This document shows positions 28,301 to 35,325 of a stretch of 64,000 nucleotides of DNA, in pieces; within the stretch, counting starts at the first letter, position 1; the number at the start of each line of letters is the position of its first letter. A program made the position numbers and the translations under genes. Source of the DNA: Hallella mizrahii (GTDB lineage: Bacteria; Bacteroidota; Bacteroidia; Bacteroidales; Bacteroidaceae); the NCBI RefSeq assembly GCF_009695775.1, contig NZ_VUNG01000017.1:1-64000 (forward strand). Direction: 5' to 3'. A model generated the notes under the pieces. It was not told where the DNA came from, ran no database searches, and saw only the letters and a list, made by a program, of their open reading frames with translations.

Positions 28301-29310
28301 ATCAAGGAGAGGACGGCAAGGAACAGATGGGTAGCGGCATCGGACTCAACCTGTCATGGGAATATGCCAAAATGCTTGGCGGAACCATCAAGGTAGAGGA
28401 CAACAAGGGAGGGGGCGCACGCTTCACCATCGTGCTGCCGGCAAAAGATTTGCAAGTGGAGGGAGACGGATATGTCCAGGCCTTGGGCAACGCCGGCATG
28501 GCGCAAGACTCTTTTGCTGTTTGCAACACGGCCGACGGTGAACGATCTGACACTAATGAGCATCAGCCCACACTGCTACTCGTCGACGACAATCCCGACT
28601 TTCTCAACTTTCTCAAAACAGAACTGCAAGCCTCCTATCGGATTCTCTGCTCAGAAAACGGCAAGCTGGCACTCGATGTCATCCATCATGAGATACCCGA
28701 CCTGGTGATCACCGATGTGATGATGCCGGAGATGGATGGTAACGAACTGTGCCGGCAAATTAAGGGAAACGACCGGACACATCATCTGCCCGTGATGATG
28801 CTCACCGCAAGACTGGCCGATGAGAATGAAATCGAGAGCCGCGAATGCGGGGCCGACGACTATATCAAGAAGCCATTCAGCATGGACCTCTTCAAACTGC
28901 ACATCGACCAGTTGCTCAAACAAGGACGCATCGTCGACAACGGCAAAGTAGATCCAAAGATCAGCAAACCAACGATCACACCACAGGATGAGGTTTTTAT
29001 CGACAAGGCGACACTCTACGTCGAGGAACATCTCAGCGACCCGGAACTCACCGTGGAGCAGATGAGTGATGACCTGGCCATGAGCCGTGTGCAACTCTAT
29101 CGGCGACTGGTCGGCGTGACGGGCAAGACACCAAGCGAATTCATACGCCTCGTACGACTGCGCCATGCTGAACGATTGCTGGTGCAAAGCCAGTTGAGCA
29201 TCGCTGAGATCAGCTACAAGGTGGGCTTCTCTTCCACCCGCTACTTCTCACGCTGTTTCAAGGATCTCTATGGCTACCTGCCTTCAAAGTACAAAAAGAA
29301 TGCTGAGTGA
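25309..29310 (+). CDS. Hybrid two-component system regulator (HTCS)
   Basis: This 1333-residue one-protein sensor-regulator is of the type that controls glycan utilization loci in Bacteroidota. A signal peptide (ends TAHAQ) is followed by a periplasmic two-propeller sensor with reg_prop repeats (residues 30-690), then a Y_Y_Y domain (725-780) and a membrane helix (about 783-801). Next come a HisKA domain with phospho-acceptor His836 in NISHELRTP, an HATPase domain (NLLSNAYKF, ADNGPGI), a receiver domain with Asp1136 in ITDVMMPEMDG, and a C-terminal AraC-type HTH. All catalytic sites look intact. Unusually, no susC/susD pair lies beside it. The nearest glycan gene is the GH43 beyond the insertion sequences. 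Confidence 0.93.
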   Translation: MNCYQQLRTIWILTLLLAGFLTAHAQDEVPHFFRLTYNNGLSDNKVNCIIKSHEGYIWAGTPQGLNRYDGFRIRVFYANPRAPHTLPDNNILNLYEDAEGQLWVNTPAGHCRFNPKTEQVNRNTDQWLHQHHVSGHLLMMDTDKKHNLWILAVSPNKLYYYDFQRRHATVMKVSPRQLNNVTSIHAEEKGLCLVYNRGAMAWVDRNSGTIAWTDHYIPNHDATPNQHYHTIIDRQGNRWAWAENKAYCYQRSIHAWRLIYDRPVNDVALDHGGHVLLATDHNGLVMLDKKGKELNHWLNLPTDSRSLSDNTLQCLYVDDHDALWIGFYRMGMAVRATQHSLFKLIPLGDICTMTQGRDGYIWLGTNDNGIWRYDLKKNLRHISPAQSGLSSEVIVAALTDKDGSLWFGSYQGGLAHLKDGRWTTYRQHNSQLAINSVWALAQLHDGSIAIATLGGGLQILDCQSGKFTTYNTRNSNITSDYLSSLSVAADGTLAIGHSQGISLLRPGKHRFQNIGQSGDPKGNKLTSLSVNQVLYDTHARLWIANTSGLNVLEPNGQQLNEVNLQNQNSHTEVCALAEDHYHNIWASTSNGLMRISVQQSKDGSRYLVTPYGHAGGLQNRLFNKRSILCLRDGRVLVGGIDGINIVLPWKARQQQSKAHLIFSGLTLFDHVVGVGDSINGHVVLTQSLNSLRKLVLNHDENTFTIQLATTLAGQQTQPQILYRLRGEEKQWSVASGNDPCVHLTNLSPGKYTLEVRLTDANGLPSQQIEQMSIVIRQPFYLQPWALLIYLTLAALAVWNGRRRWRLRRTNELEKMELKKQKEIEEAKMVFFTNISHELRTPLTLIIAPIESMMKQNYDTATLHKLHLINRNAHQLLMMVNKMLDLRRIMRGKEKIALSTGDLITFVHELCEPFASLSEKAITLTFHTDVARLTLAFDKGKVDRMVTNLLSNAYKFTPQGGRVDVTVSLEDHRQVLISVADNGPGISDQDKAHLFERFYQGEDGKEQMGSGIGLNLSWEYAKMLGGTIKVEDNKGGGARFTIVLPAKDLQVEGDGYVQALGNAGMAQDSFAVCNTADGERSDTNEHQPTLLLVDDNPDFLNFLKTELQASYRILCSENGKLALDVIHHEIPDLVITDVMMPEMDGNELCRQIKGNDRTHHLPVMMLTARLADENEIESRECGADDYIKKPFSMDLFKLHIDQLLKQGRIVDNGKVDPKISKPTITPQDEVFIDKATLYVEEHLSDPELTVEQMSDDLAMSRVQLYRRLVGVTGKTPSEFIRLVRLRHAERLLVQSQLSIAEISYKVGFSSTRYFSRCFKDLYGYLPSKYKKNAE

Positions 29311-29385
29311 TCCCATTTACGAGCATACGCTGTCTTGGAGTTTAAAGCTCCGCTACGCAAAATAAAGAAGAACCAACGAATATAA

Positions 29386-29530
29386 CCTTAATTCCGCAAC
29401 ACTATTACAAATATAACTTTTTAAGTACCTGAGCAACAAAAAGTTGCTCAGGATTTTGCCATGTCAGATTTTTCACTTATCTTAGTGCTGCAAAACAAAC
29501 AAGATAAAAATCTGCATTGACATGGCAAAT
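29386..29530 (+). mobile_element. Left-end fragment of an IS1380-family element
   Basis: The terminal motif CCTTAATTCCGCA (29386-29398) and an 89-nt block (29431-29519) are shared with the left end of the complete element at 32368. The block includes a CTGAGCAAC/GTTGCTCAG hairpin and the transposase promoter. Similarity stops just after the ATGGCAAA that should open the transposase gene. TATAA precedes it at 29381-29385. Confidence 0.75.
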
Positions 29531-29728
29531 TTAGATAAAAACTTCGGTTTACACAACAACGTAGATAAAAAACGAAGAAATTGTCTATCCACCGCACCCA
29601 TTCGGGGTGTTTTTGCAATGAGTCAAGGCCCACATACGCTCAATCCTGCCAGAAACGTGCTCTATGTCACAATTGTTTTGTATATTTGGGGCGATATTTT
29701 AATTGTTTAACCCTTAAATTGCAGGCTT
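29531..29728 (+). other. Probable IS110 left non-coding end
   Basis: This roughly 200-nt stretch lies directly before the IS110 transposase start and has no convincing gene. It contains a small CACCC/GGGTG hairpin followed by a T run near 29598. In the IS110 family the left non-coding end encodes the bridge RNA, so this may be such a segment. That assignment rests on position only. Confidence 0.35.
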
Positions 29729-30256
29729 ATGAGAGCAGTATGCGGCCTTGACGTGCACAAAGATAGCGTATTTCTTTGTATCCTCCGCGAAAATGGAGAA
29801 AAAAATTGAGAAAGTGTTCGGAGTTTTAACACCAGAGCTTGACGCCATGCGCGATATGATGGTTTCACATGACGTTGGCGAGGTAGCAATGGAAAGCACG
29901 AGCTTGTATTGGATACCTGTGAGGAGAGTGCTTGAGGCAGACTTTGACCTCAAGCTTGTCAATCCCTATTTCATCCGCCAGCTTCCCGGAAGGAAAAGCG
30001 ACGTGAAGGATGCCCAGTGGATTGCAGAGTGCGTGATGAAGGATCTCATCTCCAAGAGCTTCGTGCCGCCGGAGATAATCCAGCAGCTTCGCCAATACGA
30101 CAGGCGCATATTTGACCTTGACACGGAAATCGTGCGCAAGCTCTCCAAGCTTGACGGCGTGATGCAGCGGTGTAACATCCGCCTGAGCAATTATGTGTCA
30201 AACACGGACAGCGTCAGCTACAAGGAAGTTGTCAGGGCACTTTCAGAGGGACCACT
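29729..30256 (+). pseudogene. IS110-family transposase, frameshifted and truncated
   Basis: The reading begins MRAVCGLDVHKDSVF, which carries the first catalytic Asp of the IS110 RuvC-like DEDD domain. It hits a stop after about 26 codons because of one extra A in the run near 29797. The reading continues in another frame (EKVFGVLTP...) with the remaining acidic sites in VAMESTSLYW and KSDVKDAQW. After about 30256 the similarity ends, so the C-terminal domain with the catalytic Ser is missing. Both defects make it inactive. Confidence 0.8.
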
Positions 30257-30377
30257 TCCGAATTTGTGCCCAGCAGAGTATCAGGTTAGAATAAAAGCCA
30301 TCAAGAATCGGTCTGGGGATTGGGGAATTCAAGATAGATTTACAAATATATCATGGAATGTCGTAAATTAGATAAAA

Positions 30378-30557
30378 ATGGAACTCACAGAAGAACAGAA
30401 GAAATTGGGCTTGCCACAAGCCTGGTGGGACAATCAGGAAGGATGCAAAAGGGATATAGAGTACTCCAGAGAGCATCCTCTATCGCCAGAAGAACTTCAG
30501 GAACAAATAAACAACAGCAAGGCAGCTTTACAAAATCAAGCTTCCTTGAAGAAGTAG
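30378..30557 (+). CDS. Small ORF of unknown function, 59 aa
   Basis: This open frame encodes a 59-residue hydrophilic product (MELTEEQKKLGLPQAWW...). It is rich in Glu, Gln and Lys, with a helical C terminus and no signal peptide or known motif. It lies between the broken IS110 gene and the converging GH43 gene. No promoter is recognised. It could be a passenger gene or a chance frame. The following 120 nt hold nothing recognisable. Confidence 0.3.
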   Translation: MELTEEQKKLGLPQAWWDNQEGCKRDIEYSREHPLSPEELQEQINNSKAALQNQASLKK

Positions 30558-30678
30558 AGAAAGCTGCCAGAGAGAAAAATTTCTGGATCAGATGCGATTT
30601 TCGTGGAACGGTTCTGCTATCCGCTTCCTGCTACAGGGTGGTCTGTCAATGTGCTTGGTGGGCTGAATCTGATGGCTC

Positions 30679-32349
30679 TTACCCTTCGTGGTCGATGTGG
30701 AACCAGTCGATGTCGATGTAGCCGCCTTTCTGCTTGGTGGCGTAGTTGAAAATGGCAAACTTGGTGCCCATGAAGAATGTGTTCCCGTCGAATATCATCT
30801 TCATGTCGCTGCCAATAGGGATGAAATCCTTTCCATCCAGGCTGTAGGCAAATGTTGCGATGTCGCGTCCGTTGGTAAAGTCACCATATACGCGGAGGTA
30901 GACAGGCCGTTTTGTTCCTGGAATCCTGACTTTGGCTTTCTGCTCGACTCTTACCTTGCTTACTGTATGCTGCTTGTCCAGTTCGATGTTCTGTACCTCC
31001 ATGGACAGGACGGACGACTTGCCGTTCCTGGAGATGCAGAGTACTCCGCTGGTTCCGCAGAAAGCTGACAGTCCGCACTTGTCGCCATCTTGCATCTTGC
31101 TGATGTCAAGGCATACGGTACCTACACATTTCGGTCCCTCCATGCGTTGTGTGATGGTATTTGGCGCTACGAACAGGTTGTCGACTACGCGGCTGGTCTT
31201 CATGCGCAGATATCCATGGCGTTCTGTAAGGCTCCAGGCTTCGTTGACTGGGTTGTGGTTCCACTGCCAGTAGAGCGAGAGTCTGTCGGAACTGAATTCG
31301 TCGTTGCCGAGAATGCCTGTCTGGTGGATGTACTTGGCGGAGGTGTCGTCTGGCACTTTTCCTTCAGCATTGCCAAGGACTGGCCACCCGTCTTCCCATC
31401 TGCATGGCAGGAGACATGGGGTGCGACCCACTCCGTTCCTGTCCTGAAAGAAGATGCCATACCATTCTCCTGTAGGGGAGTCTACTATACCGCCTTGTGC
31501 TACACCTGCGGTGGGAAATGGTGGCAGGGCGTGATTGAGTATTATCTTCTTCTCCCACGGGCCATCGAGGCTCTCTGCGCGATAGCATACTTCACGACGG
31601 ATATTGTCGCGGGGCCATGAAATCATCAGAAGGTAGTATCTGCCGTTGATTTTCATCATGTTGTTTCCTTCAAGAAGTGCATTTTCTATGCCGTCGCGGA
31701 CTGGGATGGAGAATCTGCGCAGTACGGCTTCCTGTCCCCATGTCTTGCCTGTCTCGTCGAGGATGGCGCGTGTCAGTTCCACTGCTTCTCCCGAATTGTA
31801 GAAGATATACACTCTGCCGTCATCGTCGATGAAGAAACTGCCGTCGTGGAAGTGGGGTGGGCGACTGACGAGTTTCCATGGTCCCTCTGCCTTGTCGGCG
31901 GTATAGAGAAATCCCTGGTATGGCTCTCCGTTGGTAGTGAACCAGACGTAGAACTTTCCGAAGTAGTGGCGGAGGCTGGCGGCCCATTGTCCTTGTCCAT
32001 ATACAGTCTTGCCATCTACGAGGTTGTAGCGGTCGCCGTCTTCAATTCGGTCGAACACATAGCTGACTGTCTCCCAGTGTTTCAGGTCCTTGCTTCGCAT
32101 CATGGGTGCGCCGGGCATGAGGTGCATGGTTGTGGATATCATATAGTAATAGTCTCCAACCCGGCAGATGGTGTTGTCTGGCACGTCGGCATAGATAATC
32201 GGATTGCGATAGCCTTGAGCAGACGCTTCGCGAGTGAATAGTGATGGTTCGACAAACACACCAACCAAGTGAATGGCGAACAGTGCCGACAGCATCAGAA
32301 TCCTTCCTGATGTGCTGCCTTGTGGTCTTGTAGTTTTAGGGAAAAGCAT
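30679..32349 (-). CDS. Secreted GH43 family glycosidase
   Basis: This 556-residue enzyme is likely a beta-xylosidase or alpha-L-arabinofuranosidase acting on plant xylan-type oligosaccharides. An N-terminal hydrophobic export segment (about residues 16-35, ending near EASAQ) is followed by the five-bladed propeller. The three GH43 acidic residues are visible: Asp55 in IIYADVPD, Asp169 in HFHDGSFF and Glu227 in LLEGNN. The C-terminal half (about 345-556) is a beta-sandwich of the type found in GH43 enzymes. Codon choice is more mixed than the strongly C-ending pattern of neighbouring genes. It lies between two IS1380-type ends, 18 nt from the complete element. Confidence 0.88.
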   Translation of the reverse strand: MLFPKTTRPQGSTSGRILMLSALFAIHLVGVFVEPSLFTREASAQGYRNPIIYADVPDNTICRVGDYYYMISTTMHLMPGAPMMRSKDLKHWETVSYVFDRIEDGDRYNLVDGKTVYGQGQWAASLRHYFGKFYVWFTTNGEPYQGFLYTADKAEGPWKLVSRPPHFHDGSFFIDDDGRVYIFYNSGEAVELTRAILDETGKTWGQEAVLRRFSIPVRDGIENALLEGNNMMKINGRYYLLMISWPRDNIRREVCYRAESLDGPWEKKIILNHALPPFPTAGVAQGGIVDSPTGEWYGIFFQDRNGVGRTPCLLPCRWEDGWPVLGNAEGKVPDDTSAKYIHQTGILGNDEFSSDRLSLYWQWNHNPVNEAWSLTERHGYLRMKTSRVVDNLFVAPNTITQRMEGPKCVGTVCLDISKMQDGDKCGLSAFCGTSGVLCISRNGKSSVLSMEVQNIELDKQHTVSKVRVEQKAKVRIPGTKRPVYLRVYGDFTNGRDIATFAYSLDGKDFIPIGSDMKMIFDGNTFFMGTKFAIFNYATKQKGGYIDIDWFHIDHEG

Positions 32350-32435
32350 TTTTGGGAAATTGGGAATCCTTAATTCCGCAGCACTATAACATTAAACATA
32401 TTTTAATATCCGAGCAACAAAAAGTTGCTCAGGAT

Positions 32436-32466
32436 TTTGCCATGTCAGATTTTTCACTTATCTTAG
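32436..32466 (+). promoter_or_regulatory. Transposase promoter inside the IS left end
   Basis: TTTG (32436-32439), a 19-nt spacer and TATCTTAG (32459-32466) lie 37 nt before the original transposase ATG at 32503. The same arrangement is present in the left-end fragment at 29455-29485. Confidence 0.5.
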
Positions 32467-32502
32467 TGCTGCAAAACAAACAAGATAAAAATCTGCATTA
32501 AC

Positions 32503-33809
32503 ATGGCAAAGATACAAATAAAATCTGAAAGATACAAATAAAATCTGAGAAAATCACACCTTTTGGTGGATTTTTTCCAATTATGGACTCATTTGACCGA
32601 GTTTTAAGCGGAGTTGTTGACTCGACTCTCGGTTTAAGAAGCAAACTTATCGGTTATCAATACAGCGAAATCATTCGTTCGCTAATGTGTGTGTACTTCT
32701 GTGGCGGCTCATGTATTGAGGATGTAACTACTCATTTGATGAGCCATCTCTCGCTTCACCCGACACTTCGCACCTGTAGTGCCGACACGATTCTCAGAGC
32801 CATAAAGGAACTGACTCAAGAAAACATATCATATACATCAGATACAGGCAAGACCTATGACTTCAACACGGCAGACAACCTGAACACGTTGCTCCTGAAC
32901 TGTCTGTTTGCAACGGGGCAGTTGAAGGAAGGAGAAATGTATGATGTTGACTTCGACCACCAGTTCATAGAGACAGAGAAGTATGATGCAAAGCCTACAT
33001 ACAAGAAGTTCCTTGGCTATCGTCCAGGCGTGGCAGTCGTCGGAGACTTGATTGTCGGCATAGAGAACAGTGACGGCAACACAAACGTGCGTTTCCACCA
33101 GAAGGACACGCTGAGCAGATTCTTTGAGAGACTTGAACGGAAAGGGCTGGCCGTCAATCGTTTCAGGGCAGACTGCGGTTCATGCTCGGACGATATTGTG
33201 GAAGAAGTTGAAAAACACTGCAAGACCTTCTATATCCGTGCCAACCGCTGCACTTCGCTCTATAATAACATCTTTGCTCTCAGAGGCTGGAAGACGGAGG
33301 AGATTAATGGTATTGAGTTTGAACTTAATTCCATTCTTGCAGAGAAGTGGAAAGGGAAGGCGTACCGTCTTGTGATTCAAAGACAGAAGCGAATGGACGG
33401 TGTGCTTGACCTTTGGGAAGGCGAATACACCTACCGCTGCATCCTGACTAATGACTACGAGTCTTCCATGCGAGAGATTGTGGAGTTCTACAATCTTCGC
33501 GGAGGGAAGGAGCGCATCTTTGACGATATGAACAATGGTTTCGGATGGGACAGGCTCCCTAAATCATTTATGGCGGAGAACACGGTGTTCCTTCTTCTTA
33601 CAGCACTTATCCGCAACTTCTACAGATTCATCATGGAGAGGCTTGACGTGACGAAGTTCGGGCTAAAGGTAACAAGTCGCATCAAGGCGTTTGTCTTCAG
33701 GTTTATTTCTGTACCAGCCAAGTGGATTAAGACATCAAGGCAGTATGTGTTGAATATCTACACATGTAACAACGCTTATGCTGAGGTTTTCCAGACCGAC
33801 TTCGGATGA
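32503..33809 (+). pseudogene. IS1380-family transposase with N-terminal frameshift
   Basis: The native start is ATG 32503. A perfect 20-bp tandem duplication (32509-32528 and 32529-32548) shifts the frame, so the native reading stops after MAKIQIKSERYK. Removing one copy restores MAKIQIKSEKITPFGG and runs straight into the long frame, giving 428 residues, the usual family length. A 408-residue frame from the internal ATG at 32583 remains open. It contains DDE-type acidic motifs (YDVDFDHQFIETE, RADCGSCSDD) and the C-terminal YNLRGGKERIFDD region. The shortened product may be inactive. Confidence 0.82.
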
Positions 33810-33980
33810 CACCGACAACTTATGGTCGTGATTTTGCGTATTGCCTCAAGTCGCATGGTGGGGTAAGGGGATTTTATGCGTCTTTGTGGCGATTTTTGCT
33901 GCGTTGCACCCTCTTTTGCCACAGTGTCGCTACCTTTTTGACCTCTGTGTCATCTTATGAGGGCGGTTGCGGATTTGAGG

Positions 33981-34124
33981 TATAAAGAATATATTATAGG
34001 TAACTCTCTGTGCGATTCTAAATCTATCAACACTATTCTTTATATTCGATTATATTCTTTAGTCCATCGAAGAAGGAGCGTTATAAGCCCAAGTGATGTT
34101 CGTGGACTATACAGGGGATGAACG
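33981..34124. other. Intergenic region between IS and trxA
   Basis: An A/T-rich stretch follows the IS right end and begins with TATAA. I see no gene or promoter in it. Confidence 0.4.
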
Positions 34125-34127
34125 AAA

Positions 34128-34159
34128 AGAGGAGAGTAACCCGTGGGCTGCTCTCCTCT
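34128..34159 (-). terminator. trxA terminator
   Basis: A 9-bp stem (34128-34136 with 34151-34159) is followed on the minus strand by a short T run. It lies just past the trxA stop codon. Confidence 0.65.
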
Positions 34160-34189
34160 ATCTCTTTTCTTTGGCTTACCGCCAATCGT

Positions 34190-34510
34190 TTACTTCTCCA
34201 ACAGTGCCTTGAACTTCTCCTCGAACTTATCCTTGGAGGCTGCACCGACAAACTTGTCGACGAGCTGACCGCCCTTGAAGAACAGCACGGTAGGGATGTT
34301 GCGCACGCCAAACTCCATGGCGATGTCGTCGTTCTCCTCTACGTCGCACTTGCCGACAACAAGCTTGCCGTCGTACTCCTGTGCCAGCTCAGAGATGATC
34401 GGAGCCACCATACGGCAGGGACCGCACCATGTTGCCCAGAGATCTACTACCAATGGCAGCTCGCCATTTTTATAAGTCTCGAAATTCTTGGTTGTAATTT
34501 CTACTTCCAT
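34190..34510 (-). CDS. trxA: Thioredoxin
   Basis: This 106-residue cytoplasmic disulfide reductase has the active-site motif WCGPC in WATWCGPCRMV, the cis-Pro loop (RNIPTVLFF) and the Gly-rich C-terminal part (KGGQLVDKFVGA). The length and all signature residues are normal. It would reduce ribonucleotide reductase, peroxiredoxins and other targets, possibly including the Bcp-type peroxiredoxin at 41239. It is transcribed alone from a consensus promoter. Confidence 0.96.
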   Translation of the reverse strand: MEVEITTKNFETYKNGELPLVVDLWATWCGPCRMVAPIISELAQEYDGKLVVGKCDVEENDDIAMEFGVRNIPTVLFFKGGQLVDKFVGAASKDKFEEKFKALLEK

Positions 34511-34551
34511 TGCTTTACCTTTCTATTTTGTAACGTGATTAATTTCTGTTT

Positions 34552-34584
34552 GCAAAATTAAGCAATAAAGTTGAGAATCCCAAA
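34552..34584 (-). promoter_or_regulatory. trxA promoter
   Basis: On the minus strand TTTG (34581-34584), a 20-nt spacer and TAATTTTGC (34552-34560) lie about 40 nt before the trxA ATG. Confidence 0.7.
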
Positions 34585-34769
34585 CTTTTCAAACAAAAGA
34601 TAAAACGGCTCTAAAAACCTTAAAAGGCACATGCGGGCAAAGAATCCGACAGACACTGCACGGAAGAAGACTGACGCGACACGAAAGAAGGCTGACGCGG
34701 CAGTGACAGCTGCCATCTCTACGTCCAAGCCCACGCAGAGATGACAGCAGTGGCCGTGCAAGCGCACAC

Positions 34770-35183
34770 TTAGAAGGTGACGAGACGTGAGCCGTCGGGT
34801 TGCTCAGCAATCGTGACTTTCACGGCATCGCCGGGCAGGATGTCCTCGATGAGCTCCGGCCACTCCAGGAAGCAGAGCGCACCACTATAGAAGTAATCTT
34901 CGTAGCCCATGTCGTAGACCTCCTCCAACTTCTTGATACGGTAGAAGTCGAAATGGTAGATGAGCTCGTCGGTCGTGGAAGAACGATACTCGTTGACAAT
35001 GGCGAATGTGGGGGAAGTGATGACGTCCTCTACACCCAACTCTTCACAGATGGCTTTGATGAAAGTGGTCTTTCCCGCTCCCATCTTGCCGTAGAAGGCA
35101 AACACAGTGTGCTCGCCCATGGCTTTGATAAACTCACGAGCCGCCTCGCGGATCGTGTCCAGTGATTGAATCTTTATCTCCAT
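34770..35183 (-). CDS. tsaE: tRNA threonylcarbamoyladenosine biosynthesis ATPase
   Basis: TsaE is the P-loop ATPase that works with TsaB and TsaD to make the t6A modification at position 37 of ANN-decoding tRNAs. The 137-residue protein has a Walker A motif ([16 protein letters not shown]) and family motifs [18 protein letters not shown] and [10 protein letters not shown]. The length is normal. It lies between trxA and dnaE on the same strand, with 142 nt to dnaE. Confidence 0.95.
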   Translation of the reverse strand: MEIKIQSLDTIREAAREFIKAMGEHTVFAFYGKMGAGKTTFIKAICEELGVEDVITSPTFAIVNEYRSSTTDELIYHFDFYRIKKLEEVYDMGYEDYFYSGALCFLEWPELIEDILPGDAVKVTIAEQPDGSRLVTF

Positions 35184-35325
35184 AATGATAAATCTATGTT
35201 CTTTTCTTTGTTATATCATATATATGTATAAGGTATTCCGCATGTATTGATAAGTTACCCGGTATGTATTAGGTATGCGCTAACATTTATACATTATTAT
35301 TTATACACTCTACATTATACATTCC

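Larger units (their letters stand above)
32368..33980 (+). mobile_element. Full-length IS1380-family insertion sequence
   Basis: The element is 1613 bp. The left terminal repeat CCTTAATTCCGCAGC (32368-32382) matches the reverse complement of the right end (33966-33980, CCTCAAATCCGCAAC) at 12 of 15 positions. The size, the CC ends and the DDE transposase fit IS1380. The flanks GGAAT (left) and TATAA (right) do not match each other, so no target duplication surrounds this copy alone. It carries one transposase gene that is frameshifted near its start. Confidence 0.85.

Noticed and set aside
32362..33985. Target-site duplication around the complete IS1380 copy alone
   Set aside because: The left flank GGAAT and right flank TATAA differ, so none can be claimed for this copy by itself.
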